DNA from: Anisus vortex
Lineage: Eukaryota; Mollusca; Gastropoda; Planorbidae
NCBI GenBank assembly: GCA_949126835.1
Contig: OX421497.1
Location: 13,301,132 to 13,365,131 of the forward strand
Direction of reading: 5' to 3'
Length of the DNA: 64,000 nt
Under the pieces are notes generated by a model. It saw nothing but the letters and a program-made list of their open reading frames with translations, did no database searches and had not been told where the DNA came from. Position 1 is the first letter of the stretch. Every line of letters starts with the position of its first letter. Shown one piece after another: positions 33,601-45,255 of the stretch. The position numbers and the translations under genes were made by a program.

Positions 33601-33887
33601 ATTGATCAAGAAAATTCTGTCAAAAAACGTATTGAATAAGTGGACTTACTAGCTACTCTTTTAACAAAATCAAAATGAATGTCAAGCATTAAATAATAAA
33701 TAAATAATAACTTTTAACTTTATAAAAATGTAATAAAAATAATAATATAGCAACAAAAACTGAAAGCGGCATCTAATTTATTAGCCATTAAATTATATTA
33801 TATACTTGTATATTATAAAAACATATTGATATAAAGAAACGATTAATTAAGTGTGGCATTACATAATGTACATGTAAACATGTATAA

Positions 33888-34396
33888 TTAAAGTAAATTT
33901 CCCAACACACCATTGACCAGGCCAAAGACTGGACCTTGCTGGTCAACAAAACCTTGTGCTGTATTGAGTAGACCATTGGCTGCTCCACCTACAAGTGGAA
34001 TCTACCAGCAACTCCTTGAACAGTTCCAATTGGAATTTTGAGTAGTTTTGTGTTAGCCCACCCACAATTGGAAAACCACTAGCTACACCAGTGACAGTAT
34101 TTAGTAGACCATTAATTAGCCCGCCTACAAGTGGATGACCGCCAACGACACCTTTCACTGTGCCCAAAGGATTCTGCAGCAAGTTTCCAGGAAGTGATTC
34201 AGCCTTGTTCACCAGACCATTGTCTGTTCCACCAACTGTTCCACTAAGAAATCCACCAAGTAAGGGCAGATCACCCAGAAGTCAACGTTTCATCATTTTC
34301 TCTTCAGATTCAGTAAGTGCAGACCTCGGGTGCCTTACAAATGACAGAACTGAACCAGTGGCAAACTTAGAACCAACAAAAAAACCACGTGATGCA
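33888..34396 (-). pseudogene. Broken copy of the LPLVGG-repeat precursor
   Basis: The minus strand matches the gene at 40809-41321 almost throughout, starting with ATG at 34396 right after ttttcag. Lesions: one T is lost in the signal-peptide stretch near 34361, shifting the frame; the codon after the KR site is TGA; and small deletions occur near 34052 and 34011. The C-terminal codons ending LGNLL-stop are still readable at 33888. Its 5' exon and TATA box are also preserved (35.3-35.4 kb), so this is a DNA-level duplicate, not a retrocopy. Confidence 0.88.
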
Positions 34397-35286
34397 TCTG
34401 AAAATTAAAAAGAAAGGCCAACTATTTACTTTCAATGATTTAGTTTTATAAGGAATTCAATACTGTTTGAATTAAGATAGGAAATACATTTAGAGAAACT
34501 TGATAATAAGCTTCAACATTATATGGAATGTTCCGCATAAATATGGAATAAAGTAGATAAGGAAAAAAAATAAATATTGAAATAGGCCTACTGCTAGGTT
34601 TAATTTGCTAAAATCTGGTCCAAATGAAGTTAAAAAAACATTTTAGTATGTGCAAAATTACGAATCTTAAGTTTTAAAACTATTAAATGGCATTGTGCAT
34701 AAATATATTATCATGTTGTTGCTTGAAAAACGTATAATGTTTAGTTGAGCAAGATATTAACTATTTAACTTTAAGAAAACCCAGATATTAACTATTTAAT
34801 TTATAATTAAAAAAACACATACATATTTCAACATGTTTGCCCGTATCCCTAGTTATCCTTTATTGCAAACAACCGATTGAACCTATTTGAATTATTCTAG
34901 CTTAAATCACGTCTCTTGATTCCACAACTTTTGTTTATAACTTGGCTTCTCATTAAAAAACAGCAACAAATAAACCAATATGAATCATTTTGATAAATTC
35001 GATAACAAGAATTCGAACCACGACCCACTTAAATTCAAACCTACGTGCTGCCTTTTTGAGTGGATTTGGAATACAACAAGATCGTGTAATAGATAGTCGT
35101 CTTCATTTTACTAAAAATTTACAATATATAATTGTATTTCGAAAGCCGATCGAACATCAAAATGTTTATATATGTTTTGATTTTCTATGTCATTTAAAGT
35201 GTAACAGCTAACTCAAGTCTTGAAGTAAGAGCTTACAAAAGCCATACAACATTAGAATGAAAACAATAATAGAAGGAATAACTTAC

Positions 35287-35379
35287 TTTAAGTCTCTGTA
35301 TAAAAACAATATTGTTTTTGGAAAACAAAAAGAAAAAGGTCGTTGATATATTTCCTTCAAAACAAAAGCTACTTTTATA
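35287..35379 (-). pseudogene. Promoter and exon 1 of the 34.4 kb pseudogene
   Basis: A minus-strand TATAAAAG at 35372-35379 and a donor cttaaa|gtaagt (35287/35286) match the functional gene at 42228-42235 and 42143/42142. The surrounding bases, such as tcaacgacct and tctagatac, are also shared. Confidence 0.7.
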
Positions 35380-35689
35380 GTATCTAGAAATATAATTATA
35401 GTCTCTGAAACAGTATTCTTAACCTCAAAATTAGTAGAATACTCTTGATATCTAGAGCAGCAATCTCTGGGTTTCAGTTATTGTTCTTCTTCGTCACTAC
35501 CATCTGGTGCAAAATAAGCTAACCTCCCATGTAACTTTAATTAGGACTTTCTTCAGAACAACTATTTCCATTCAGCACAAAATATTTTGTGAGAATGCTA
35601 GGTAGATCTATAGGTTCTAAAATCTCTTTTAAATATGTAAAGTAAAGTTTCCTCGTAGTATCAATTTGTAACATAATGTTCATGTGGCA

Positions 35690-35957
35690 CAGTTCACAAG
35701 TTTCAGTGCACATTTAAAAGTATTTTCTCTGACCAAATTAATCCACTGGACGGGTGAAGCAGCGTTCAACAGTTTCTGTGACCATGGCATACTATTTGAT
35801 TGTCTAGCAAGCAAAATGCCCAGCCGCCTTTACCCTGCCTCAACAAATTTCAGAGCTGGGTGGACTTAATGGCACCCTCCAACAAATTCTAGCGTTTACT
35901 AGTATTCGAACCCAGAACTTTCGGAGAGCTAGCCAAGCGCGCTGCCGCAAGGCCAGT
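35690..35957 (-). mobile_element. SINE, family 1, near complete
   Basis: On the minus strand the tRNA-like head ggccttgcggcagcgcgctt and B box ttctgggttcgaatact (about 35900-35957) lead to the core (ccacccagctctgaaatttg, aggcagggtaaaggcggctg) and tail (tatgccatggtcacagaaac). This is the best head in the window. Confidence 0.82.
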
Positions 35958-37048
35958 AATTGTTAATGATTTAATCTACATATAGGCCTATAGAGTGTTT
36001 GCAATTGGCGGAGCTTAAGTTTTTTAGTGACGTCATTTGTAAATAGAGCCACTATTGAGAAACAAAACTGGCATTTGGTGAAGTTTCTTATCATGCTAAA
36101 TTCACATATGAATATTGGCTATCCTACTAAAAAATAAGGAGGTAAATAGTAGTACTGTAGATTAATTGATTAATGTGATTAGGCTAGGGCCGGCTAGACC
36201 TATTTACACTTTCAATTTCACTTTATAGGCCTACACTTTTAATGTTTCGTAGGCTAGGCTACGATGTCAAGTGATATTGTTGGTGAATAGGCTATCTAGT
36301 CAAGTCACTAATAGGCTCACATCGTCTAGAATCTATGTCTATGATAAAAATAAAATAGCCATAAATAATTCAGCTTAAATCTTAATAAGACTTAAAACAT
36401 AAAACATCATTTTAAAAAAGCTCGAGCCTATATGAAACTTTATTAATACAGCGGCCATTGTACTTGTACACCACAACACAAAGTAAAAAAAAATCACGTG
36501 CTTTTTGTCACATGATTGCAAACGCCCTATAGTAAGCTGTGCAAATAATCGAAACTTCTTCTTTATATTAATTTGTTTGTAGGCTTGTCAAATGTCCCTT
36601 TGCTCATTCTGTTGATTTAGAAAAAAAAAATGTGAATATGTTACTGATTCCTTAGCTTTTGCTGACATCCACAACAAAACAAGAAATAAACAATTTGTTT
36701 AAAGTACATAAATAAATTAACTAAATGAAGACTCCACTGAAAGATCGGGTATAGTCATAATTTGGCATATATTGAGAATTATGACAACTGCTTTATGTGT
36801 CTGTACATTTTGACCAAGTCTCATGTCCTAAAACGCTCAAGTCATTAGACATACACAAAAAAAGTCCTCAGATGAAAAGAGGATAGACTGACAATTTAGT
36901 TTGAAAAATAAAATGGTCATAATTACCATTGCTTTTGTCACGTGACGCTAATTGACTAATCGTCTTTTTTTCTCTTCCGTTCATTTTAATTATAATTATT
37001 ATAACACTTGAATTTACCGAAAGGCAAATAAAAAAATGACAAAATACG
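35958..37048. other. AT-rich intergenic DNA, nothing recognised
   Basis: No domain, RNA or tandem array seen. The 67-codon minus frame at 36868-37071 shows no support. Confidence 0.5.
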
Positions 37049-37052
37049 ATAA

Positions 37053-37490
37053 TGTCACATATTAATGGCACCCACAGCTCTCTCTCAACGCAAGTTTTGT
37101 GGGCGGTACTAAGAAGCCTAGACTGTTCTAAGAATCCACACTCGTGCCGACCTCAAATTCTCGGCTAGGAATAGTTTATTATTTCTCGTACAGGGGAGTT
37201 TATGTTAAAACTATCATTTTTATTCTGAGTTTTGTAATGATACCATTATTTGTACCCCTCCTAGTAATATGTCTGTTCCCCGCTCTCCTCCACTAGTATT
37301 TAAGTCTTGTGCAGATTAGTTTGTACAGAGTTTTGTACAGAGTGGACGCTTGTGTTGGCACTATTTTATTCTAACTGTATATATTCTTCATATTGTATAT
37401 CTTTGCACATATCAGCTGAATTAAATTATCAACAACATTTACACTGAAGCTTCCTCGTCAAGTTACTATTTTTGTTTCATTGTTTACAAT

Positions 37491-37545
<55 letters not shown>

Positions 37546-37728
37546 CAACTACAACGTCAAGGAAAGGAACTGTTAGAACGCAAATCCTGAGTTTGTGCCC
37601 AGGACAATAAGGAGAGTTCGTGTAATACTGAAATAAAAGTAATAATAACCTAAGTCTACCCTAGGACGAACGAGAATTATCAACAACATTTACACGGCTC
37701 TGACCACAAGGGGATTGTGGTCGTAACA
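37053..37728 (-). mobile_element. Solo LTR-like element, 676 bp, minus orientation
   Basis: On the minus strand it starts TGTTACGACCACAATCCCC at 37728 and ends ATGTGACA at 37053, framed by TG...CA as in LTRs. Exact 4-bp duplications, ATAA, flank it (37049-37052 and 37729-37732). It aligns with the opposite-oriented copy at 44547-45251. An (AT)n tract is inside. No internal retroelement genes are nearby, so it is a solo LTR or a similar short element. Confidence 0.72.
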
Positions 37729-37959
37729 ATAACTTTAAAAAAAAAGAAGTAAACACCATGTATTAATTTGAAAATAGCATGAAGTATTGTTATTGAAGTA
37801 ATTGTAATGCTTAGGACATAGTATAGGACTAGCGGCTAAACTTCATGAATTATATGACTTATGCTCATTAGGAAGGCCTGACCAGCATGTGTATTTTCTA
37901 AATATGAACTACTATACAGGTATTTAAAAATACGCTAAAAGAATCGAACGAAAATGGAA

Positions 37960-38425
37960 CTTATAGAGTTATTACGAATGATGCAAATTAATATAAAATA
38001 AACAACTTCTACTGGGTCCAGATATTGAGTTTGATATCTTCTTGAAAACTAACTAAATACTGTTGCAAGTGAAAGATAACAGTAAATTACAACGAGCACG
38101 ACGAGAATAATTCCAAAAACAAGCAAAACTAATAACTATTTAGACCACATTTTTGTATTTAACAAACGCAATTTTAGAACCACTGTAATTTCCTCTACGT
38201 GTGTCAGAGTAGTGACAACAGATGCCACAAATTTGACGATGGTGCAACTAAAAAAACATGAATGTTTTCTTTTAGTTCTTCAAGTATACGTGACCTTTTC
38301 ATATATTTTACTTCCCAAATTAAATCCGATACATTATAAAAATAGCCAGCATTCAAAGAAATAGTGTATCTTCTTTAAAATCCATTTTATTTCCATCGTC
38401 TCCATAATTATTCCCGCTGGTCGTA
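37960..38425. repeat. Duplicated flank of the 34.4 kb pseudogene
   Basis: The block matches 42820-43330, including tactgggtccag, agaaccactgtaatt, gtgacaacagatg and cttcccaaattaaatccg followed by atacattataaaa. Together with the gene copies it shows that the tandem duplication extended several kb upstream of the gene. Confidence 0.75.
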
Positions 38426-38679
38426 ATAAATATGAAAATAAACTATAACAGCATTTTAAAGTTATCAAGTAGTTGTCTTTAATAAAAAAAAATTCATTTA
38501 GAACATGATGGACAAAATTTCTTTTATGATTTATAATAAGAGCTATAATGTTAAAATGTTAACGCAATTTCGACAAACCGTGCTTGTCAAAGTGTCCCTA
38601 CCCAAGATTCCTTTATTTATTTATTTTTTTATTAGTTCCACTGATATTTCTTTGACATTAAATGTTAGGAAAAGTAATG

Positions 38680-38760
38680 GTGTCAAGGCATTGTGCTGGC
38701 CATGCAATCTCTCTTTTATTCTGTGGTCATGGAAACTATGTGAAGGCTGGTTCGCTTAAC
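38680..38760 (+). mobile_element. SINE tail fragment, family 1
   Basis: gtcaaggcattgtgctggcc and attctgtggtcatggaaact match the core end and tail of the family. Confidence 0.5.
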
Positions 38761-40700
38761 CTATAAACTATAGATAAACTTTGTGTAAAGGAGATGTTGC
38801 TTTTAGCTTTCAAATGAAATCATTGATAAACAAGTTAAAAACAATTAGAAACAATATTATTTGACACATAATAAGACTTATTGTAAAATCATTCAGTTAA
38901 TTTGATTTTTAAAACACTACAGAAAGGAAGGTTAAAAAGCGAAGTAATTAAATTTCGTTAATCTTCGCGCCTAGCGTCCTAGGAAGACAGACATTCGTTT
39001 TTTCAATACACGTATTTTAGTTTGGAAAGTAGTAGCAAGGTTGACAATTTTGTCAGAGTATATTTATAAATGCCAGGCTAGTTAGTTTTACTTAGCCCTA
39101 ACCTATATAGTTTTTATCAGTTTTAACTGGGAAAAGAAACTTGTGTCAATATATGTGGAAGGTAGTGTCTGAAAACGTATTATATACACATGCTCTATTT
39201 GTGTCGTTCGAAAGCTAGCAACAGTTTTAATGTCACAAACATTTGTGTAGACAAAAAAAAAACAAATCAACAATTAAATGCCTATTCCAGATTTCATAGA
39301 TACATGTTATTTAATGCCTTGGCCTGTTTTAGCAGTTGACAAAAATATGTTCAGAAGAAATCTAAACATTGTACGTCTTTCTATGATCATATTGCGATAT
39401 ATATACCATGAATTCTAAGAGCAGGACGACTCAGCAGAAGGTAGAAAGGTATTAAACGCCTTGCTGTTCAATAGTACTAATCAGAAGAAACCAGTCTGCT
39501 ACACAATTTCATTTTTTGCTTGTCTGTTACTCATACATGATAATATGACAAGTTAAGACTATACTCTATAGGGATTGAGGGAGGATATTTCCTAGTTTAG
39601 TACAACCACTTGTAGTATTGCACCAAATGAGCCATGGGACTAAGTTAAATTTGTGTAATGCAAAATGTCTTTAATTCCTCTTACACTGATGTCCCGAGTC
39701 CCGAGAACAGACCTATTTAACCTAATGGTTAATACGCCCCTTCTTAAAAGATATTTGAACATTGACTTTTTAAAAAGTCAGCAGATAATGGTAAAAGACC
39801 AAATAATGTTTTGAAGTTTTCAAGGTCTAAAATGAACAGTATTAGTAGTGATTTAAAACTTTTTAAACAAGATAAATTTAAAAGTTGTTTTATTTTATGA
39901 AAACCAATGTACGGCTAATATTATACAATTTCCTCTACGTTTATGTACATTTACACTTCTGAAGTAACACTTAAGAGAAATAATATAATCATAAAATACT
40001 TTTATAATTTTCGAATACTTTTTACAGTTTGATCATTTATAAGTTGTAAATTGTAAGCGATTTATTCTTTTATAAAAGAAACATAATATTAGAAATAATA
40101 ACGCAAATAAAACAGCTAATCATCTCCCTTTAATTAAAAATACGTTTCCACATTTGATGCAATATTGATGCCAAACAAGTTATGTTTTGGAATATAAAAA
40201 ATATAACTGACTAATTATTATTTCAAAACAAAGCTTTACGTCTTGAATATTTCAATTTTTTTGTCTTTTTTCTTTTTTTTTCCGCTTTCGTTCAAAAAGA
40301 GCGCGGTGTTCGAGCATCTGCGCGTTTAGCAGACATATCGAAGCTTCGGATTCTTTACATTCCCAGAATTTCGTATGTTTACATTTTCTAAAACAAAACG
40401 CAGCTTTATTCATTGATCTGGAAAATAGGCTAAATTATAAAGAGTAGGATTACAAAAGTAAAATTATTTCAAAAACTTAAATGTTAATAAAAGAGAATAC
40501 ATTCCTTTTTACTGAAATCTGTTCTGTCAGAGATTTTTTTAAACTACTTTGGTAACAGAATTGGCATTAAAGTCGATAAATAATTTTCTAGTTGTTTAAC
40601 TTGGCCAACATTTCAACATTTAGCCCAAAAGGAAACGAATAAAAGCTTTTCAAGTTGAGATAATGTAATGTTATTAGAGCAACAAACATAGACAGAAGGA
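38761..40700. other. AT-rich intergenic DNA, nothing recognised
   Basis: Nearly 2 kb without a gene, RNA or tandem array I can support. It is the 3' flank of the gene at 40.8-42.2 kb. Confidence 0.5.
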
Positions 40701-40717
40701 GAATTAAACTCAAGTCA

Positions 40718-40723
40718 TTTATT
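40718..40723 (-). promoter_or_regulatory. AATAAA polyadenylation signal of the 41.3 kb gene
   Basis: Minus-strand AATAAA, 86 bp past the stop, in ttcaaataaatgac. Confidence 0.5.
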
Positions 40724-40808
40724 TGAATAAACCATACAATTAAATGTCAAATTATATTTTGGTCTACAAAAACGTTGCTTCTAAAAATTGTATGCAATCC
40801 TGGCTAAA

Positions 40809-41321
40809 TTAGAGTAAATTTCCCAGCACACCATTGACCAGGCCGACGACTGGACCTTGCTGGTCAACTAGACCTTGGGCTGTATTGAGTAGACCATTGG
40901 CTGCTCCACCTACAAGTGGCAGTCTACCAGCAACTCCTTGAACTGTTCCAAGTGGATTGTTGAGTAGACTTTGTGTTAGCCCACCCACAATTGGAAGACC
41001 ACCAGCTACACCAGTGACAGTATTTAGTAGACCATTAACTAGCCCGCCTACAAGTGGAAGACCGCCAACGACACCTTTCACTGTGCCCAAAGGATTCTGC
41101 AGCAAGTTTCCAGGAAGTGATTCAGCTTTGTTCACCAGACCATTGACTGTTCCACCAACTGTTCCACCAAGTAATCCACCAAGTAAGGGAAGATCACCCA
41201 GAAGGCCACGTTTTACCATTTCCTCTTCAGATTGAGAAAGTGCAGACCTCGGGTGCCTTGCAAATGACATAACTGAACCAGTGGCAAAACTTAAAACCGT
41301 CAAAAAAACAACGTAATGCAT
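40809..41321 (-). CDS. Secreted LPLVGG-repeat protein precursor (170 aa)
   Basis: ATG at 41321 directly follows a T-rich acceptor ending cag. Residues 1-19 are a signal peptide (MHYVVFLTVLSFATGSVMS); 20-38 are a pro-segment with PRS, three Glu (EEE) and the dibasic KR at 37-38. The presumed mature chain (39-170) lacks cysteine and is rich in Gly, Leu, Val and Asn. LPLLGG, LPLVGG or LPIVGG boxes lie at 44, 88, 109 and 134, and an 18-residue block starting NPLGTVKGVVGG recurs 46 residues later (76 and 122). Few charges are present. It is the intact paralogue of the pseudogenes at 34.4 and 52.4 kb. Secretion is clear; the role is unknown. Low charge and repeats argue for an assembling or hydrophobic structural protein more than an enzyme. 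Confidence 0.88.
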   Translation of the reverse strand: MHYVVFLTVLSFATGSVMSFARHPRSALSQSEEEMVKRGLLGDLPLLGGLLGGTVGGTVNGLVNKAESLPGNLLQNPLGTVKGVVGGLPLVGGLVNGLLNTVTGVAGGLPIVGGLTQSLLNNPLGTVQGVAGRLPLVGGAANGLLNTAQGLVDQQGPVVGLVNGVLGNLL

Positions 41322-42142
41322 CTGAAAAAAAAAAAGAAAGATTAAAAAAATTACTTACAAAAATATATTTGAATAAGAAATAATTCAATGCTGGTGAATT
41401 TTAGATTGGAATCAAATTTAGAGATACTTTATATAACAATATATAGAATGATCCATAAAGTTATGTACTACAGTAGATAAATAAATATCGTTAGTTGAAA
41501 TCATAATACAGATGAGCTATATTCTGCAATTGAGATGAAAGTTAAAAAAAACTTTCTTCGTTTGTTTTTCATTAAATCTTGAATTGTAATTTTATAAAAA
41601 AATAAATGGCTTGGCATTGCGACAAAATATTTGATGTCGTTGCCAGAAAAAATGAGTAGGCCCACATTTCTGTTAAGCACTTTATATTAACTATTTAACC
41701 ACCCTTAAAACGTCCTTATCTTCAACATGTTTGACATAAACCATAGTTAGCTTGTACTGTTATCGATTTAACGTATTTGAAGAAATCTCATCTAAAACAT
41801 ATTGCTTGTTTTCTCAACTTTAGTTTATAACTTGGCTTATCACTAAAAAAAAAAAGGTTGTTGGTCCATGGGACCCATCCGATAATAACAATTCGAACCA
41901 TCGACTTTGGGAATGCCAACCTACGTGCCTCCCCTTTTAGTGAATAAGGAATACAAAGAGATTGTGTCACCATAGAAACATGTATTTTACCCAAATTTAC
42001 AATAAGCTTATAGAATCTTATTTTTAAAGTTGTTCGAACATCAAAATATTAAATATTGTATTTATGTTTTATGCAATTTTTAGTAACAGCTAATATAAGT
42101 CAAAAACCATGAATATAAAAATTTGAGGAAAGCATATCTTAC

Positions 42143-42200
42143 TTTAAGTGTCTGTAAAGAAACACTATTGTTCTTGGACTTCACAGAAAGAAAGGTCGTT
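42143..42200 (-). other. Predicted noncoding exon 1 of the 41.3 kb gene
   Basis: It ends at the donor cacttaaa|gtaaga (42143/42142). The intron to the coding exon is 821 bp. The 5' edge is inferred from the TATA box, giving about 58 nt. Conservation in the pseudogene copy supports it. Confidence 0.6.
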
Positions 42201-42227
42201 GATAAATTTCCTATAAAACTGAAGCGA

Positions 42228-42235
42228 CTTTTATA
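42228..42235 (-). promoter_or_regulatory. TATA box of the 41.3 kb gene
   Basis: TATAAAAG in tagatactataaaagtcgc on the minus strand. The duplicate at 35372-35379 keeps the octamer and its flanks. Confidence 0.65.
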
Positions 42236-42524
42236 GTATCTAGAAATTTCATTATAGTCTCGGAAACAGTATGTCAAGTATTCTTAACCTCAAAATTAGT
42301 AGAACATTGTTGATATCTAGAGCACCAATCTACGGATTTTATTAAGGTTTTAATTCGTCATTGCCATCTGGTGCAAAATAAGCTAACATTCCAGTGACTT
42401 AATTAAGGACTTTCTTCCCAAGGAATATTGCCATTTAACGCAAATAATATTTCAGAGTTTTAAGTAGATTTCGGGGGTCTCAAATCTTTTTTTAACATGC
42501 AAGTAAAGTAAAGCATCCCCGTTG

Positions 42525-42650
42525 GACCAATTTGATAGTCAATGAGGTAGTGTTTACAAAGTTTCCGTGATCACGGCATACTATGTGATAGTGTAGCCAG
42601 CGCAATGCCCAGCCGCCTTTACTTTACCTCAACTTCTGGCAGTACTTAGG
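42525..42650 (-). mobile_element. SINE fragment, family 1
   Basis: Minus strand: gttgaggtaaagtaaaggcg, gctgggcattgcgctggc, and a tail with tatgccgtgatcacgg. The head is absent. Confidence 0.7.
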
Positions 42651-42819
42651 GTAAAACATAAATTAATCAATAAACCGGGTTACCTGATTATGAAGAAACA
42701 ATATGTAAAAATTACACACGCAGACTTGACCTTTCTACTTGTAAGTGGCTATAAGTAACTGATATTCATTTATTTCTTCATCTGATAAATAAACTTTAAG
42801 AAATTGAAACGGAACTTAC

Positions 42820-43330
42820 TGGAGCATTCTGCATGTTGCAAGTTGTAATAAAATAAATAATTTTTACTGGGTCCAGTTATTCAGTTTGATATTTCTTTGA
42901 AAAGAAAGTAAATACTGTTTATATGAAAAGATAACAGTGAAACAGTTCTGGTTTACAAAGCGCATGATGAATGGATTCAAAAAAATTAATTGTGCGACAA
43001 CCAAAACAAATACATGTTCTTCTTTGTGTTCAGTATCTAAATTAATTTGGTGGATGATTTTTTTAAATACAATAAAGCGTAGATTTTTAGAACCACTGTA
43101 ATTACCTCTGCGTGTGCCAGAATAGTGACAACAGATGTCACAAACTTGACGATGGCTGAACTATAAGATCATCAATGTTTTCATTTCGTCCTTCAAGTAT
43201 TCGTAAAGTAGTCATATTTACTTCCCAAATTAAATCCGATACATTATAAAAGTAACTTGCATTCAGAGAAATTGTGTACCTGTTTTTAAAAATCAATTTT
43301 GTTCCAATAACCCGCTGGTTATGATAAATA
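42820..43330. repeat. Duplicated upstream flank of the 41.3 kb gene
   Basis: This pairs with 37960-38425. The best-kept part (about 43092-43275) holds agaaccactgtaatt, atagtgacaacagatg, cttgacgatgg and aaatccgatacattataaaa, and could include regulatory sequence. Confidence 0.75.
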
Positions 43331-43589
43331 AAATAGAATAGAATGGCTTTATGGTGGTTTTCAGTATTTCGTTCAAATCAAACATGAAATTGGTAAAATA
43401 TAGGTCTAGCAGCTTTTGAGAAACGTAGTTTTTAAAAGTTGTAATAACACAGATAACATTTAATTCTAACTAATAAATACAACCCAATGATCTAATAAAT
43501 AATACAGAAAGACAAAGAAAAATATACACACTTTTCTTATCCCATTGGCAAAAAAAATGTATTGAATCTTTACAAAAAATCACACACTT

Positions 43590-43930
43590 ACAATGGAATT
43601 GCATGGCCAGCACACTACACGGCCATCTTACCTATCCCCAACTTCTATCAGGTAACGATCAGAGCTGTCAGGGACACCCAGCAGACCAGGGAACAAATCC
43701 TAGCCTTATCCGGGATTCGAACACGCGACCATCTTATAAGTTTACAGACGTTCCTTCTAAATAGAAGATTATTACGTCCACTAGGCCCAAATCTCCTGCA
43801 GGGCGACAGGGATTTGTCTGTGGCAGGGTTAGAACATGCGACTTGTCAGTTGGTTTTTAGTTAACAGTCCGGTGAACTAACCGCTGGACCAGCCGGCTTC
43901 ACCATCTGAACGACAGCCGAGCGCTGCTGC
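43590..43930 (-). mobile_element. SINE, family 2 (tRNA-derived)
   Basis: On the minus strand it reads gccggctggtccagcggtta, a tRNA-like A-box region, then caagtcgcatgttctaaccc (B-box region), then gcctagtggacgtaataatc and ttctatttagaaggaacgtc, and a second B-box-like gtgttcgaatcccgg near 43720. The body matches 56770-56905. A 100-codon plus frame over it is an artefact. Confidence 0.7.
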
Positions 43931-44214
43931 TGTTAGGTCACGATCAAACTTATTTAATATCATAAATGTCATAGGTGTAAATATTTGATTAGATATCTTC
44001 TAGGCTATAAGCTTTAACAGCATCCTTAGGTAAGAATTGTATTGGTTATCGTAGATAAAAAAAATAATCTTTGTAGTGAAATAAGAAAAAATGTAGACAT
44101 TAAACTTTTAATGATAGATAAAATAATAAATTGTATTGCTTTTGTATAAATTGGGACCTACATTCCCCATTATTTATATTATGTTGATAAGTCATTGATC
44201 TGAAATATGTTCGG

Positions 44215-44300
44215 CAAAAGTAAAGGTGTTAAGACGTTTTACTGACCAAAGAATCCCCTCCCCCACTTTTGTTTTTGGCCGTTGCCAGAAATACTGTGTA
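44215..44300 (+). mobile_element. SINE fragment, family 1
   Basis: aaaagtaaaggtgttaagac, then ttttactgaccaaagaatcc and ttggccgttgccagaaat follow the order of the family core and tail, strongly diverged. Confidence 0.4.
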
Positions 44301-44546
44301 GATATCGATTCGCCAGTTCGTGATCCGTGAAGGCAAGCCTGGATTAACCATGAAGCTAAAAAAACGCGCGCGCTTATGGCATCAATGAAACCTATGGAGG
44401 CACCAAAGAAACTTTCACTAATATTCTTGTCTCATACGATGCATTACTGCAAATAATGCAGCTGAACCAGGATCGACTAAAAAATAAAGACTTGCACACA
44501 TTTAAAACAAATATTAACTTAAATTGTCCAAATGGGTTCAACATAT

Positions 44547-45251
44547 TGTTACGTCCACAATCCCCTTGTGGCCAGAGCCGTGTAGATATCGTTGATAATT
44601 CTCGTTGGTCCTAGACTTTAGTTATTATTATTTATGTTTCAGTATTACACGAACTCTCCTTATGGTCCTGGGCACAAACTCAGGATTTGCGTTCTAACAG
44701 TTCCTTTCCTTGATGTTGGAGTAGTAAATAAATATTATAGTATTGTAAACAGCACAATAGAATAGTAGCTTGACGAGGAAGCTTCAGTGTAAATGTTGTT
44801 GGTAATTTAATTCAGGTGATATGTTCAAATATATAAACAATATGAAGATTATGTACAGTTAGAATAAAATAGTGCAAACACAAGCGTCCTCAAAAGAAAT
44901 TATCTCGAAACTAACTGCCTTTAAGACAAACAAATCATTAAATACTATTAGAGTGGTGCGGGGGACAGACCTATTACTAGGAGGGGTAAAAATAATGGTA
45001 TCATTACAAAACTCATAATAAAAATGAAAGGAACTCCCCTATGCAGAAATAATAAACCATTCCTAACCACTCTGAGAATTTGAGGTCAATATAAACACGG
45101 AATCCCCAAATGACCAAGAATCTTTCGCCTTCGTACTAAAAGTCAAGGAAATGGAAAGAAAAGCCCCGCCCACAAAATCTTGTGTAGGGAGAAAAAGAGA
45201 GGGGGAATATGAAATGTGTTTTTCAATATTTGGAACCACCAATGTGTGACA
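44547..45251 (+). mobile_element. Solo LTR-like element, 705 bp, plus orientation
   Basis: It starts TGTTACGTCCACAATCCCC and ends TGTGTGACA, with 4-bp duplications ATAT at 44543-44546 and 45252-45255. It matches 37053-37728 in inverted orientation over its length, including ttgtggccagagccgtgta and cttgacgaggaagcttcag. No retroelement body adjoins it. Confidence 0.72.
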
Positions 45252-45255
45252 ATAT

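Noticed and set aside
43562..43864. 100-codon plus frame
   Set aside because: Lies across the minus-strand family 2 SINE.
37053..45251. One large LTR retrotransposon between the two LTRs
   Set aside because: The LTRs are in opposite orientation, have different target duplications, and no gag/pol lies between them.
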